Origin: Parapedobacter indicus
GTDB taxonomy: Bacteria; Bacteroidota; Bacteroidia; Sphingobacteriales; Sphingobacteriaceae
Reading direction: 5' to 3'
NCBI RefSeq assembly: GCF_900113765.1
Contig: NZ_FOQO01000009.1
Location: 186,001 to 250,000, forward strand
Length of the DNA: 64,000 bases
Shown here: positions 1 through 8,675 of the stretch, in pieces
How positions within the stretch are numbered: position 1 is the first letter of the stretch
Layout of the letters: each line of letters opens with the position of its first letter
Program-made: the position numbers and the translations under genes
Notes under the pieces: model-generated
What the model saw: only the letters and a program-made list of their open reading frames with translations
The model's database searches: none
Told to the model about the DNA's origin: nothing

Positions 1-351
1 TTGACGGATACGGAATGGCCTGGCAATGAAACTACCTAAATTTAGTCCGACACCTACCTGAAACCCGTTGTACACATAGGGATTTATTGGATTGATCGAA
101 GGTCTGTTATTCGGCCGATAAATATAGCTCGCGTTAACCAAATCCAAGTAGCCCAAGGCTTCCATGGTGACTGTAGATTTTGCCATTTTCTCATTCTCTT
201 GGCTAATTTTCCGCTTGGGATAGTTAGTCTTTGCCAATTCAATCAATTTATCTAACATCGCATAATCCAACGTTCTAATAAGAGATTCCTGGGCTTGACT
301 CCCAAAACAGAGAAGGTACAGTGGTAATAATATCAATATTCGCTTTGTCAT
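1..351 (-). CDS. TolC-like outer-membrane protein of an exopolysaccharide locus, N-terminal part
   Basis: The gene runs off the left edge; only the first 117 residues are seen, read from an ATG at 349-351. The start is a clear signal peptide: Lys/Arg, then a Leu/Ile-rich core, then a Ser-Gln-Ala-Gln cleavage region. After it comes a charged helical stretch (residues about 20-55) and then a Tyr/Asn-rich segment. The product looks like the small TolC-type outer-membrane proteins found in Bacteroidota exopolysaccharide clusters; this is family resemblance by eye, and the diagnostic coiled-coil part lies outside the window. It points the same way as the glycosyltransferase genes that follow, but 414 bp separate it from the nearest of them, so it probably has its own promoter. 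Confidence 0.6.
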   Translation of the reverse strand, partial: MTKRILILLPLYLLCFGSQAQESLIRTLDYAMLDKLIELAKTNYPKRKISQENEKMAKSTVTMEALGYLDLVNASYIYRPNNRPSINPINPYVYNGFQVGVGLNLGSFIARPFRIRQ

Positions 352-765
352 AGTTTGATTTCTTAATATCCGCTTCAGAGATACACTTAAATTAATAGTG
401 ATTTGTTTTGCTAAGTACATGACTATAAATTCATAGACACGCAAAAGTATAGCTAATCAAAAAATATAGTCGAACCTTACAGCCTCTTTATTTAATTATG
501 TAGCAGAACAACTACATGTAGCGTGGATGGCGCCAAAATCATTTATTGGCGATGTATTCGGTTTGATTTTATTCACGCAATTAGAAATTAATGAGCATTT
601 TACGTAGGTTTGTCAACCTGTAACGGTCAAATCCGACATTACGAGGTTGCCATCTTTTCTTCTCCACGATAGTGCTGCAAATTTGTGTAAACGGAAGGGT
701 AAAATTGACGGCAACCGAAACTCCTAATTTCGTAGAGACCAGAAAAAGTAACGCCAACCTATGTG
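352..765. other. Intergenic stretch without a gene
   Basis: These 414 bp contain no convincing reading frame or RNA gene. The part next to 351 is AT-rich and holds a candidate -7 element for the leftward TolC-like gene (442-449). A weak inverted repeat (6-bp arms at 498-503 and 512-517) is visible; nothing else stands out. Confidence 0.6.
442..449 (-). promoter_or_regulatory. Candidate -7 element for the TolC-like gene
   Basis: On the minus strand the sequence is TACTTTTG, an exact match to the Bacteroidota -7 consensus TAnnTTTG, about 90 bp upstream of the ATG at 351. No good TTG (-33) sits at the expected distance, so this is a weak call. Confidence 0.3.
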
Positions 766-1812
766 TTATGCGATACGTTTTATCGCGACCAGCAATTTAA
801 AATATCCCCATCTTACTGTCATAGAGAAATCTCGTATGGCTATGAATGCGATTTTATGAAACAGTAAGGTATGTATAACCAACACTACCCATGCCCATGG
901 CTGCGTATATGCCGCCGAAACCAATAATCCCACCGGCAAGAAAAACTGATAAAAGTCAAGCATCGTTATTTGCCAGGGCTTATTCTGTGGAGCGAGTATG
1001 AAGATGGGGTACTGCTCGTATTTTTTGAATCGTATGCCAACCAATGCAAAATATACAGGAAGAAGGAAGAACAAAATCGGTTGTGAAATATACACGAGCA
1101 CCACGGCAAAAGCAACCAACTCGGTGATTACAATAATTGTGGCAACCGGACGAAATCCAGCTGTATCCACTTTACTAGCAAAGGTCCGGGTATTCGTCTG
1201 TATATCGTTGGCTTTGTCCATAAACTGATGCCACAAAATGCCCCTAAGGCCAAAGGCGAACGACCAAATGGCAACCGATATAAGCCATGTATAATTAATT
1301 TGTACGTTGGCGACGTGGCAAACCATTGTAACCATTAGCAAAGAGGGAAACATGTGGGCACCAGATGCATCACACAATACGCCCAACACACCTTTTGTCT
1401 TCCATCGGAACGGACGTAGGGAATACAAACTGAAGACGAGCCAAGACATTGAATAAAAAATAATGGATATCGTATCCATTTTTAAAAGTACCATGGCTAT
1501 CACACCCAGCGCAATACATACAATGGGAAACATCCAGCGCACGTTCCGGTGGATTTTGGCCATCCTATTAGGCTTACCAATTGCCAAGTCTTCATCAATG
1601 TCGGTAATATCATTAATTAAACTGACGTAAGCGGCACCGACCGCTAAAGCCATGAGTAGAAAAAGGCAATAAGGGGCAACTGCATAAAGTGGGATTCCAT
1701 ACACAAAAGTGGTTGCATAAGCGGGAAATAGCAGTACGGGCAGCTTGTGATCCCACCAGTCATGTGCGCGTATTGCCCCCAATGAATGATCGATTCTTCC
1801 TTTCAAATCCAT
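766..1812 (-). CDS. UbiA-family polyprenyl transferase
   Basis: Predicted multi-pass inner-membrane prenyltransferase of 348 residues. Both Asp-rich motifs of the UbiA superfamily are present: NDxxDxxxD at residues 67-75 and DxxxD at 199-203; a YSLRPFRWK-like loop near 130-140 also fits. These motifs bind Mg-diphosphate of an isoprenyl donor, and the acceptor cannot be read from the sequence. It lies 19 bp downstream of a GT2 gene in a leftward operon of glycosyltransferases and an ABC exporter, so it is not the housekeeping MenA or heme O synthase by context. It may attach a prenyl chain to a sugar or phenolic acceptor, or make a phosphoribosyl-polyprenol as the mycobacterial decaprenyl-phosphate phosphoribosyltransferase does. 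Family assignment is firm; substrate is unknown. Confidence 0.85.
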   Translation of the reverse strand: MDLKGRIDHSLGAIRAHDWWDHKLPVLLFPAYATTFVYGIPLYAVAPYCLFLLMALAVGAAYVSLINDITDIDEDLAIGKPNRMAKIHRNVRWMFPIVCIALGVIAMVLLKMDTISIIFYSMSWLVFSLYSLRPFRWKTKGVLGVLCDASGAHMFPSLLMVTMVCHVANVQINYTWLISVAIWSFAFGLRGILWHQFMDKANDIQTNTRTFASKVDTAGFRPVATIIVITELVAFAVVLVYISQPILFFLLPVYFALVGIRFKKYEQYPIFILAPQNKPWQITMLDFYQFFLPVGLLVSAAYTQPWAWVVLVIHTLLFHKIAFIAIRDFSMTVRWGYFKLLVAIKRIA

Positions 1813-1831
1813 GACGTTTGTGTATTTTTAA

Positions 1832-2854
1832 TCATGTTCCTTCCTGCTGCATCTTGGTAGTGGAAACTGCACTGATTACTCTCCATTTAATTGCACGCCA
1901 GCGATTGGCTATCGCTACTCCCAATAACCTAAAAATCTCTTTAAATGCTTGAAACGGCATTTCAGCAAACGATAGCCGAACAAATTTCCATGTTTTCTTC
2001 ACATTCCAGTTCCGGATGAGCGCATACTTAGCCAGTTCCATCGCATCCAATACGTATTTCTTTCTGAGTATCTTCAACTCTTCAACCGTCAAGAATTCAC
2101 GATATATATGAATCAGTTCCAGATCATCCTCCACCACCGTATCCAATACTTCTTCCCGTTTTTTACCATCAAATATATTGTGCTCATGAACATGTTTGTT
2201 CCACAGTTTTTCCATTGTAAACGCGGCGCGGCATCCTTTTTTCTTGAATATCATATCAAGATATAAGCTCCAGTCCTCACCTATTCGCAACTTCTTATTC
2301 CAACCGGTCAAAATGGACGACCGCTTCATCACGACCGCCGACGAGGGAGAAGGGCACGATAACAGATACAAGCGTCTCAGCTTATTTTCCGATAGGACGA
2401 CCCATGAGGAACTGGTATTTAATTTTAGGTGCGGTTTTATAAAAGGACTGATAAACGGATCGCCTAACAAGAAATCCTGTGGGTTTCCATCTCGACAACC
2501 CTGATACCAATTGGCAAATACGAAATCAGCATTATATTGTTCGATCGCACCCACGCATTTTTCCAGAAAATCAGGGTGCCAGGTATCGTCGGAATCTAAC
2601 GTGGCAATTAACGAGCCTTTGGCACGGGCCAAGCCGGTATTTCTTGCAACAGAATGCCCCCCGTGCGGTATTAAGACGTATTCCAATCCCTCCAGATTGC
2701 CGATCAATGCGTTTGTATTGTCTTCGGAACCGTCGTCCACCACGATCAACTGTACATGCGGATAAGTTTGGTTCCACACGCTGTGAATAGCTTTTAAAAT
2801 CAAACTTGCTCTGTTATAGGTCGGTATAATTACCGATACAAGTTGCTTACCCAT
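1832..2854 (-). CDS. GT2-family glycosyltransferase
   Basis: A GT-A fold family 2 glycosyltransferase, about 340 residues. The N-terminus has the canonical VSVIIPTYNR start, a VVDDGS motif (Asp40-Asp41, nucleotide binding) and a DSDD metal-binding motif at residues 87-90. A longer frame begins at 2881, but the ATG at 2854 puts the Met three to five residues before the first beta strand, as usual for this family, and overlaps the upstream GT4 gene by 8 bp, a typical translational-coupling overlap. The last 100 residues are basic and aromatic and may touch the membrane. It probably adds one sugar during assembly of the repeat unit or glycolipid made by this locus. Sugar specificity cannot be predicted. 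Confidence 0.88.
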   Translation of the reverse strand: MGKQLVSVIIPTYNRASLILKAIHSVWNQTYPHVQLIVVDDGSEDNTNALIGNLEGLEYVLIPHGGHSVARNTGLARAKGSLIATLDSDDTWHPDFLEKCVGAIEQYNADFVFANWYQGCRDGNPQDFLLGDPFISPFIKPHLKLNTSSSWVVLSENKLRRLYLLSCPSPSSAVVMKRSSILTGWNKKLRIGEDWSLYLDMIFKKKGCRAAFTMEKLWNKHVHEHNIFDGKKREEVLDTVVEDDLELIHIYREFLTVEELKILRKKYVLDAMELAKYALIRNWNVKKTWKFVRLSFAEMPFQAFKEIFRLLGVAIANRWRAIKWRVISAVSTTKMQQEGT

Positions 2855-4037
2855 ATATGTGTTGTTCCAATAAATCTGCAAAAATCCGTTCAGGCGAGCC
2901 GGGAACTCTATTCCGGATGGACACCGCTGCCTGCTTACCCATCTCGCGCCACCGCTCCCGATGCTGCCAGGCCCGTTCTAAGGTTTCTTCGAATGACCTG
3001 TCACTCGCATAACCGAGGAACCCCGTAACGCCTTCTTCAAGAAATTCTTTGTTGCCACCCACATCTGTTGTAATAACCGGTCGGCCGGCCATCATGGCTT
3101 CCACAATAACCAATGGCAAGCCCTCTGTGCGAGACGGAAGCACTAGTGCATGCGACTCTCTCCAGACTTCGTAAATATTGTTCACCTCTCCCAAAAACGA
3201 TAGCTGCTCAACTCCCAACAGCTCCACCATCTGTTTCAGCACCAATTCGTCCGGGCCGGATCCTACTATCACCACACGCAACGGACGGTTTTTCCATTTC
3301 GCTTGACTTAATGCTCTGATGAGGATATCCTGTCCTTTTTCGACCAGAAATAGCCGACCGATGCAGCAGAGTTGAAAAGTGCCCTCCGTAGCCGGATAGG
3401 GAATATATTCCGTTGGCTTAACGGGGTTGAAGATTACCCGACTATCCGGTAAACGAATCCCGAACTGTTCTTCGGTAAGCTGTTTGTTATGTTGCGATAC
3501 GAAATAGCACCCGCGCGCATTGACCAACACCTCACGCATGCCTATACGATGGTCAACGGGCGGCCAATAAAAATCTATTGCTTTATGGGAAACAACAACA
3601 TAGGGTATTTTTTTGACCATACAGGCATACGCGTATCCCAATCCTTCAAAATTTGCTCCCTGCGATATCAGTACAAGCTTAACACGGTAAGCCTTAAGGT
3701 AATTTGCAAAGGTCAACGCCTCGTCGGAGTAGCCGAAACTATATTTGGCAGGTGCGGTTCCGATGTGTAATACCTGCTTCATCTTCCGAACCACCTTTTG
3801 ACAGGCCCGCATTACCAGCGATTTCCTTCGGTATGTTGCCAGGAACTCGACACCTTGTTGGATATGTGAAACTATTTTTGGATGGTCGTCATCAATTTGT
3901 TGCTTACAAACAACCACGTGATATCCCCGGTTTTGCAACAGCGGAACGGTCGCTGACCACAAATCTTCACATCCGCCCCACGCTGTTAAGATGGTAGAGA
4001 CAATAACAACGGTATCTTTCTGATTATCAACACTCAT
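2847..4037 (-). CDS. GT4-family glycosyltransferase (GT-B fold)
   Basis: Retaining glycosyltransferase of 396 residues. The C-terminal half has the GT4 hallmark EGLPLVIVEAM (Glu305 and Glu313, the E-x7-E motif that contacts the nucleotide-sugar), followed by a GRPVITTDVGG segment. The N-terminal half starts with a beta strand and GGCEDLW, typical of an acceptor domain. It stands 39 bp downstream of the ABC exporter and overlaps the next GT2 gene by 8 bp, so all three are likely co-transcribed. Role: addition of a hexose or similar sugar to a cell-surface glycan. The exact sugar is not predictable. Confidence 0.88.
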   Translation of the reverse strand: MSVDNQKDTVVIVSTILTAWGGCEDLWSATVPLLQNRGYHVVVCKQQIDDDHPKIVSHIQQGVEFLATYRRKSLVMRACQKVVRKMKQVLHIGTAPAKYSFGYSDEALTFANYLKAYRVKLVLISQGANFEGLGYAYACMVKKIPYVVVSHKAIDFYWPPVDHRIGMREVLVNARGCYFVSQHNKQLTEEQFGIRLPDSRVIFNPVKPTEYIPYPATEGTFQLCCIGRLFLVEKGQDILIRALSQAKWKNRPLRVVIVGSGPDELVLKQMVELLGVEQLSFLGEVNNIYEVWRESHALVLPSRTEGLPLVIVEAMMAGRPVITTDVGGNKEFLEEGVTGFLGYASDRSFEETLERAWQHRERWREMGKQAAVSIRNRVPGSPERIFADLLEQHIYG

Positions 4038-4076
4038 AGTTTAGATCCAAAAGCTGGTCAATAGTATGGTTATTCG

Positions 4077-5903
4077 TTAAACACTTTCTTGCAACATGTC
4101 AATTTTAAATAATTCAGCATACGCACCGTTAATCTTAGCCAGCAGCTCGGGAGCCCCCTCTTGGACGATTTCGCCATCGGATAGGACATAAATATAATCG
4201 GCATGCTTAACCGTCGAATACCGGTGGCTAATGATCAGCGCCCCCCTGTTCCCAAGGTTTGCTTTAAGCGCGTCAAAGAGACTATGTTCGGAGCGGGCAT
4301 CCAACGCGCTGGTGGCTTCATCCAATATGAAGAAGCGGGCCGGACTATAAAAGGCCCTTGCAGTAGCCAGCTTCTGCCATTGCCCAATACTGATCTCATG
4401 TCCCCCCTCGAACACTCTCCCCATCATCGTGTCGTATTTACTTTCAAACTCCTCAACGAATTGATGTGCGCCCGCTTGCTTTGCCGCTTGAACAATATCG
4501 CTGTGGTCGTGCTGGTGCCGTCTTATGTCGCCGAGGAAAATATTCTCCGAGGCCGTTACGTTGTATTTGTAAAAATCCTGAAATACGATACTGATCTGCC
4601 GCCGGTATTCCGCTAGTGAAAAGTTGGTGATATCAACACCGTTGAGCCGGACCGTTCCGAAGTTAGGATCATACAGCCGGGCAAGTAATTTAATCAAGGT
4701 TGATTTTCCGGAACCGTTTAAGCCCACCAACGCCACGACTTTACCCTGCGGAATAACTAGGGAAACGTCTTTCAATACATCCTTGTCTGCATGTGGATAC
4801 TTGAAATTCAGGTTTTCTACCTGTAGTACCCCTTCACCGTCTTTTACATCCGGTATAGGTTGTGGCGATTCCGGCTCAGGCAGCTCGCTTTTCAAATCAA
4901 ACAAATCAAAGATATATTTGACATAAATATTATTCGTATACACGGTGGTAATGCTTCCCATTACTTCTTGGAGGTAACCAAAAAACATGGGGAACATCAA
5001 CAGAAAAATAGCAATATCGCCAGACGAAACACGGCCGTCGATTGCACCCATTGCAATGAAATAGATACAGATAAAAAAACTCAAGCTGGTTAGGGAGCCC
5101 AGGCCGGCTTCTGAAAAAGTACTTTGCAGACTAATCCGCAATCGCTCTGCGACCAGCTTCTTTCTGATACCGAAATACTTATCTTTGAAGTAGTCACCTA
5201 AATTGTAACTTCTGACCTCTTTTGCGGAAACCTCTGATGTAATGAGCTGCCCATAATAAGAAGCCTGACGTTCAAGCGGTGTATTCTTTATACGAAGTGC
5301 ATTTTGCTTTTCTGAGAAATAAATGCGAACTAAGAACATGGGGACAATAAATGCGATAAGGATCGGAAGGAGCCGCCAGTCGATCGTGATAATGACCGTA
5401 GATGCCGCAACGATTTTGAGCCCACCGTTCATCGCATTGATCAGTCCCATAATAATTGCATTGGGCCGACTACCGCCAGCCTCTTTCGCTAGTTTCAGGG
5501 TATTGAAATATTCCGGATTTTCGTAGTAAGCCATATCTAGACCAACTGTATGGCGATGAATCCTATCGTCTATTTTTTCGGAGATCGTAGTCGATTGCAA
5601 TTCCGAAAAATAGGTAGAAAACGAATTGACTATGCCATGGAGTACGGATGCACCACCGGCTATAATTACCTGCTCGATGATACGTTGCCTATATACTGCC
5701 GATCCAATTTCAAAACTTGACACGACATCCACCAATACTTTTAACGCATATAGCGACACAAATAGCAGTCCGGTAGATGCAACCATCAAACAGATGACCA
5801 TCACCGTCATACCGGGTGCTATGGACCATACTAATTTTAGCGTTCTGCCGAACCTTAGATCAGAAAACCGACCGAGATAGTAAGCAAGCTTGGTACGAAA
5901 CAT
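4077..5903 (-). CDS. ABC exporter, fused permease and ATPase
   Basis: A half-transporter of about 608 residues with an N-terminal six-helix domain (residues 25-320) and a C-terminal ATPase. Walker A is GLNGSGKST near residue 395, Walker B is FFILDEA near 528 and the H-loop His is near 560. The signature motif is ISIGQWQ instead of LSGGQ; the GQWQ form is seen in some peptide and lantibiotic exporters. No C39 peptidase domain is present. As the first gene of the leftward glycosyltransferase operon it most likely flips or exports the lipid-linked product of the locus, though a peptide substrate is possible. An ATG is at 5903; the frame can be extended by one codon to a TTG. Confidence 0.85.
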   Translation of the reverse strand: MFRTKLAYYLGRFSDLRFGRTLKLVWSIAPGMTVMVICLMVASTGLLFVSLYALKVLVDVVSSFEIGSAVYRQRIIEQVIIAGGASVLHGIVNSFSTYFSELQSTTISEKIDDRIHRHTVGLDMAYYENPEYFNTLKLAKEAGGSRPNAIIMGLINAMNGGLKIVAASTVIITIDWRLLPILIAFIVPMFLVRIYFSEKQNALRIKNTPLERQASYYGQLITSEVSAKEVRSYNLGDYFKDKYFGIRKKLVAERLRISLQSTFSEAGLGSLTSLSFFICIYFIAMGAIDGRVSSGDIAIFLLMFPMFFGYLQEVMGSITTVYTNNIYVKYIFDLFDLKSELPEPESPQPIPDVKDGEGVLQVENLNFKYPHADKDVLKDVSLVIPQGKVVALVGLNGSGKSTLIKLLARLYDPNFGTVRLNGVDITNFSLAEYRRQISIVFQDFYKYNVTASENIFLGDIRRHQHDHSDIVQAAKQAGAHQFVEEFESKYDTMMGRVFEGGHEISIGQWQKLATARAFYSPARFFILDEATSALDARSEHSLFDALKANLGNRGALIISHRYSTVKHADYIYVLSDGEIVQEGAPELLAKINGAYAELFKIDMLQESV

Positions 5904-6015
5904 CAATTATTTGTAAAATTGTAAATTCTAGATACGACAACTTATCCAAACTCCCTCTATTTAAAGGGCACAACACACACTGAAAGAAAACATAGGCGAA
6001 ACAAGTATTATACTG

Positions 6016-6030
6016 TATCTTTGCAAAGAT
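6016..6030 (+). promoter_or_regulatory. -7 element inside a perfect palindrome, upstream of the GT14-like gene
   Basis: TATCTTTG at 6016-6023 is an exact match to TAnnTTTG. It overlaps a perfect 14-bp palindrome, ATCTTTG followed by CAAAGAT (6017-6030), in the 209-bp divergent region between the ABC exporter and the GT14-like gene. A TTG at -33 was not found. The palindrome could be an operator that covers the promoter. Confidence 0.45.
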
Positions 6031-6112
6031 TAATATAAATTACATTATCCGTACTGGAAAACAGTTTACATTTTTGGTTTTGTAGAAAAAAAATGACAAC
6101 CCGTTTCGTGCC

Positions 6113-6979
6113 ATGCCAACCATTGCTCACCTGATTCTTGGACATTGCCGACCAAACCAATTGGCTAGATTAGTACGAAATATTATCCATCCGGACGCCG
6201 TAATTTTCATTCATATTGATAAGAGATCCGCGCTTGATGAGTTTCTTCGTGAATTAGCGCCCTATCCTCCTGTTAGGTTTGTTAAAAAACGTATACCGGT
6301 CGTTTGGGGCGGCTATAGTATGGTACAGGCTACGTTAAACGCCATAACCGAAATTCTTTCTCTTTGTCCGCGTTGTGATTTCATTAATCTATTAAGCGAA
6401 TCCGATTATCCGTTGAAAAGTGCACCTGCTATACATCGCTTCTTTAAGCACCACTTAGGAAGATCATTTATGGAACTGCATTTCATGGGTTCGCCCTGGT
6501 GGGAAGAGGCCCAGGTGAAAATCGCAAAATACCACCTTGTTAACTACCGCTTCCCAGGTAAATACCTAGCAGAACGATTAATAAATGCGATTACCCCTAG
6601 GCGAACGATTCCCTCGGGCTTGGTATTTACCGGGCGTTCTCAATGGATGACGCTATCCGCTGAACACGTGAAATATATTATGTCATTTGTAGCTGAAAAT
6701 CCAAAAATCATCCGGTTTTTCAAACATACTTGGGGACCCGATGAGTTTTTTTTTCAAACCATCTTGTTCAGCTCCCGCTATCGAAACGAAATTATAAACG
6801 ATAACTTAAGGTATATTGAATGGGTAGATGGAAAGTCAAGTCCTGAAACATTAACCCATAAGGACTTGGATGCATTAGTTAATTCGGATAAACTATACGC
6901 AAGGAAGTTTAATTCCCTTCACGACGCCAAAATATTGGACGCTATTGATCAGTTTATTTTAAACAACGGCGACGAATAG
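6113..6979 (+). CDS. GT14-like glycosyltransferase (core-2/I-branching type)
   Basis: A protein of 288 residues that starts with AHLILGH and IFIHIDKRS and has a central FINLLSESDYPL segment. This pattern matches bacterial members of GT14, the family of beta-1,6-N-acetylglucosaminyltransferases and xylosyltransferases; the SESDYP motif is a clear family mark. A later WGPDEFFFQT segment carries the conserved acidic residues near the acceptor site. No signal peptide or membrane helix is evident, so it acts in the cytoplasm or at the membrane face. It is the only rightward gene in this glycan locus and converges on the sugar transferase with a 4-bp gap. It probably adds a branching GlcNAc or xylose; specificity is inference. 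Confidence 0.82.
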   Translation: MPTIAHLILGHCRPNQLARLVRNIIHPDAVIFIHIDKRSALDEFLRELAPYPPVRFVKKRIPVVWGGYSMVQATLNAITEILSLCPRCDFINLLSESDYPLKSAPAIHRFFKHHLGRSFMELHFMGSPWWEEAQVKIAKYHLVNYRFPGKYLAERLINAITPRRTIPSGLVFTGRSQWMTLSAEHVKYIMSFVAENPKIIRFFKHTWGPDEFFFQTILFSSRYRNEIINDNLRYIEWVDGKSSPETLTHKDLDALVNSDKLYARKFNSLHDAKILDAIDQFILNNGDE

Positions 6980-6983
6980 CTAA

Positions 6984-8069
6984 TTATACTTTTTCTTTTT
7001 GAATGAGCGCGGGAATGGTTTTCATGAAAACCTTAAAATCCATCCAGAACGAAAAATTATTAACGTAATAATTGTCTAATTTTCTTCGTTCTTCATCCGA
7101 CATATCGCTTTTTCCCCGCTTGGTCACTTGCCATAGTCCGGTAATACCTGCAGGTCCCAAAAATCGCATTGACCACTCGTCCGAAGTAAGCATTTGCGCC
7201 TCATATAAAGGTAATGGGCGATTACCAACCAGGGACATGTCGCCTTTTAGTACATTAAGTAGCTGCGGGAGCTCGTCTAAGCTGGTGTTCCGCAGAAAAG
7301 AGCCAAGCTTTGTTACGCGTGGATCATCTTTGATCTTTACAAATGCCGTTGGCGATCCGTTGTTGGCATATTGATTTAACGAAGCAAGTTCCGCCAATTT
7401 CTTATCTGCGTCTACACGCATTGACCGAAACTTAAAAAAATTAAACACTTTATAACCGGATCCGGCCCGTTTGCTAACGTAAAAAACAGGTCCTGGAGAA
7501 TCCAATTTGATTAAAATCGCAACCAATATCATAATCGGACACGCGGCCAGCAACAAACTACCAGCAACCAGTATATCAAACAAACGCTTAGACAATGGCA
7601 TCCGGTATTCCTCATGAACCTTATTAGTTGTTATTGTTCTTGACTTATCATCCAATAGCTTAAATTTGACAATAAACCTAAGGCGTTCCTGAATATTTAC
7701 GACATTAAATGGGTAAAAGTAGATATCGTTGACGCGGGAAAAAAAAGTCTTCAAGATGGCTTCCTTATTATTCTTAAAAGCAAGCAAGATGATACTTATA
7801 CCTTTATTTGCCGAACTGTTACGCAATTCGGATACAAAAGAAAACAACGGGCCAATATTATCTTCAATTTCCAATAATAGAATATCTGGAATCGATAATA
7901 ACGATTGTTTCTTTAAATATCCTGCTAAGACTTCCAATTTATCAAATTGGATAATATCGATGTCTTTATGCAGCGTCTTATCTAACTCCCCTATAAATTT
8001 GCTGCCTAAGTAGGCTATTGAAATTGTTAAAAATTTATTCTCCTGACGAGTCTCAGTTAACAAATCCAT
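6984..8069 (-). CDS. Undecaprenyl-phosphate sugar-1-phosphate transferase with receiver-like N-terminal domain
   Basis: The C-terminal half (residues about 155-361) is a bacterial sugar transferase (PF02397 type): KRLFDI before a membrane helix, FFKFRSM, then [20 protein letters not shown] and the GITGLWQV segment. Such enzymes start exopolysaccharide synthesis by moving sugar-1-phosphate to undecaprenyl phosphate. Residues 13-140 look like a response-regulator receiver fold, but where a receiver has its phosphorylated Asp (DLIIMD) this protein has Glu67 (DILLLE), and the KPF motif is YPF. The domain is therefore degenerate. The start at 8069 overlaps the upstream receiver gene by 17 bp, implying coupled translation. 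Confidence 0.9.
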   Translation of the reverse strand: MDLLTETRQENKFLTISIAYLGSKFIGELDKTLHKDIDIIQFDKLEVLAGYLKKQSLLSIPDILLLEIEDNIGPLFSFVSELRNSSANKGISIILLAFKNNKEAILKTFFSRVNDIYFYPFNVVNIQERLRFIVKFKLLDDKSRTITTNKVHEEYRMPLSKRLFDILVAGSLLLAACPIMILVAILIKLDSPGPVFYVSKRAGSGYKVFNFFKFRSMRVDADKKLAELASLNQYANNGSPTAFVKIKDDPRVTKLGSFLRNTSLDELPQLLNVLKGDMSLVGNRPLPLYEAQMLTSDEWSMRFLGPAGITGLWQVTKRGKSDMSDEERRKLDNYYVNNFSFWMDFKVFMKTIPALIQKEKV

Positions 8070-8442
8070 AAGTCGGCGTTTTAAATATGCTTACGATAGT
8101 TTCCTTTAGTACGAGTGGATCAAAGGGTTTATGAAGACATTGATTGACGGTGTAAGGCAGCCCCCCCACTTCCTCAATAATATTTTCGGAAGCGGACAGC
8201 ACAATCACTGGGATTTCACAATATAGTCCGCTTACCTTAAGACACTTGAGGAATGATTTACCATCCATCTGTGGCATTACCCAATCCATGATGATTAAAT
8301 CCGGAATTTCTTGCTTTTCTAACCAAAGAAACGCCTCATAGCCATTGGCAGTGGCCTGAACATCAAACTCCTTCGATAATATGAAATGAAGCAGTCGCTG
8401 TATGGTTGGCTCGTCTTCTACTAATAGTATTTTTTTCTTCAT
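8053..8442 (-). CDS. Stand-alone response-regulator receiver protein
   Basis: A single-domain receiver of 129 residues with all key residues: acidic pair Glu9-Asp10, phosphorylated Asp53 in DLIIMD, Ser83 in VIVLSAS and Lys105 in HKPF. There is no output domain. The gene overlaps the sugar transferase by 17 bp and is its only upstream neighbour, so the natural inference is that phosphorylation of this protein affects the transferase, possibly by pairing with its receiver-like domain. No histidine kinase is encoded nearby. Function as a receiver is sure; the partner is inferred. Confidence 0.9.
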   Translation of the reverse strand: MKKKILLVEDEPTIQRLLHFILSKEFDVQATANGYEAFLWLEKQEIPDLIIMDWVMPQMDGKSFLKCLKVSGLYCEIPVIVLSASENIIEEVGGLPYTVNQCLHKPFDPLVLKETIVSIFKTPTYGFVN

Positions 8443-8675
8443 GCGTTAAAGGGAATTCAGAAGCTATATTTCGGGAACAAATCTCTATGATTTTTCATAA
8501 AAAAAGACAAAAAAACCTGCAAATCAATTCATTTGTAGCGAATCCACTACAATGCAAACTTCATCTTGACAGCGGTAACCGAGTCAGTTATAGCGAATGA
8601 TAACCGGACATTATGGGCCGTTTTATGGAAAAAAGGTAGTTGGTTGATCGACAAAAGCAATATGTATTCGGCTTA

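Noticed and set aside
352..765. Possible small RNA or tRNA in the 414-bp gap
   Set aside because: No cloverleaf or stable structure seen; only a weak 6-bp inverted repeat.
4077..5903. Bacteriocin exporter role for the ABC transporter, from its GQWQ signature
   Set aside because: No C39 peptidase domain or precursor peptide is nearby; glycan context is stronger.
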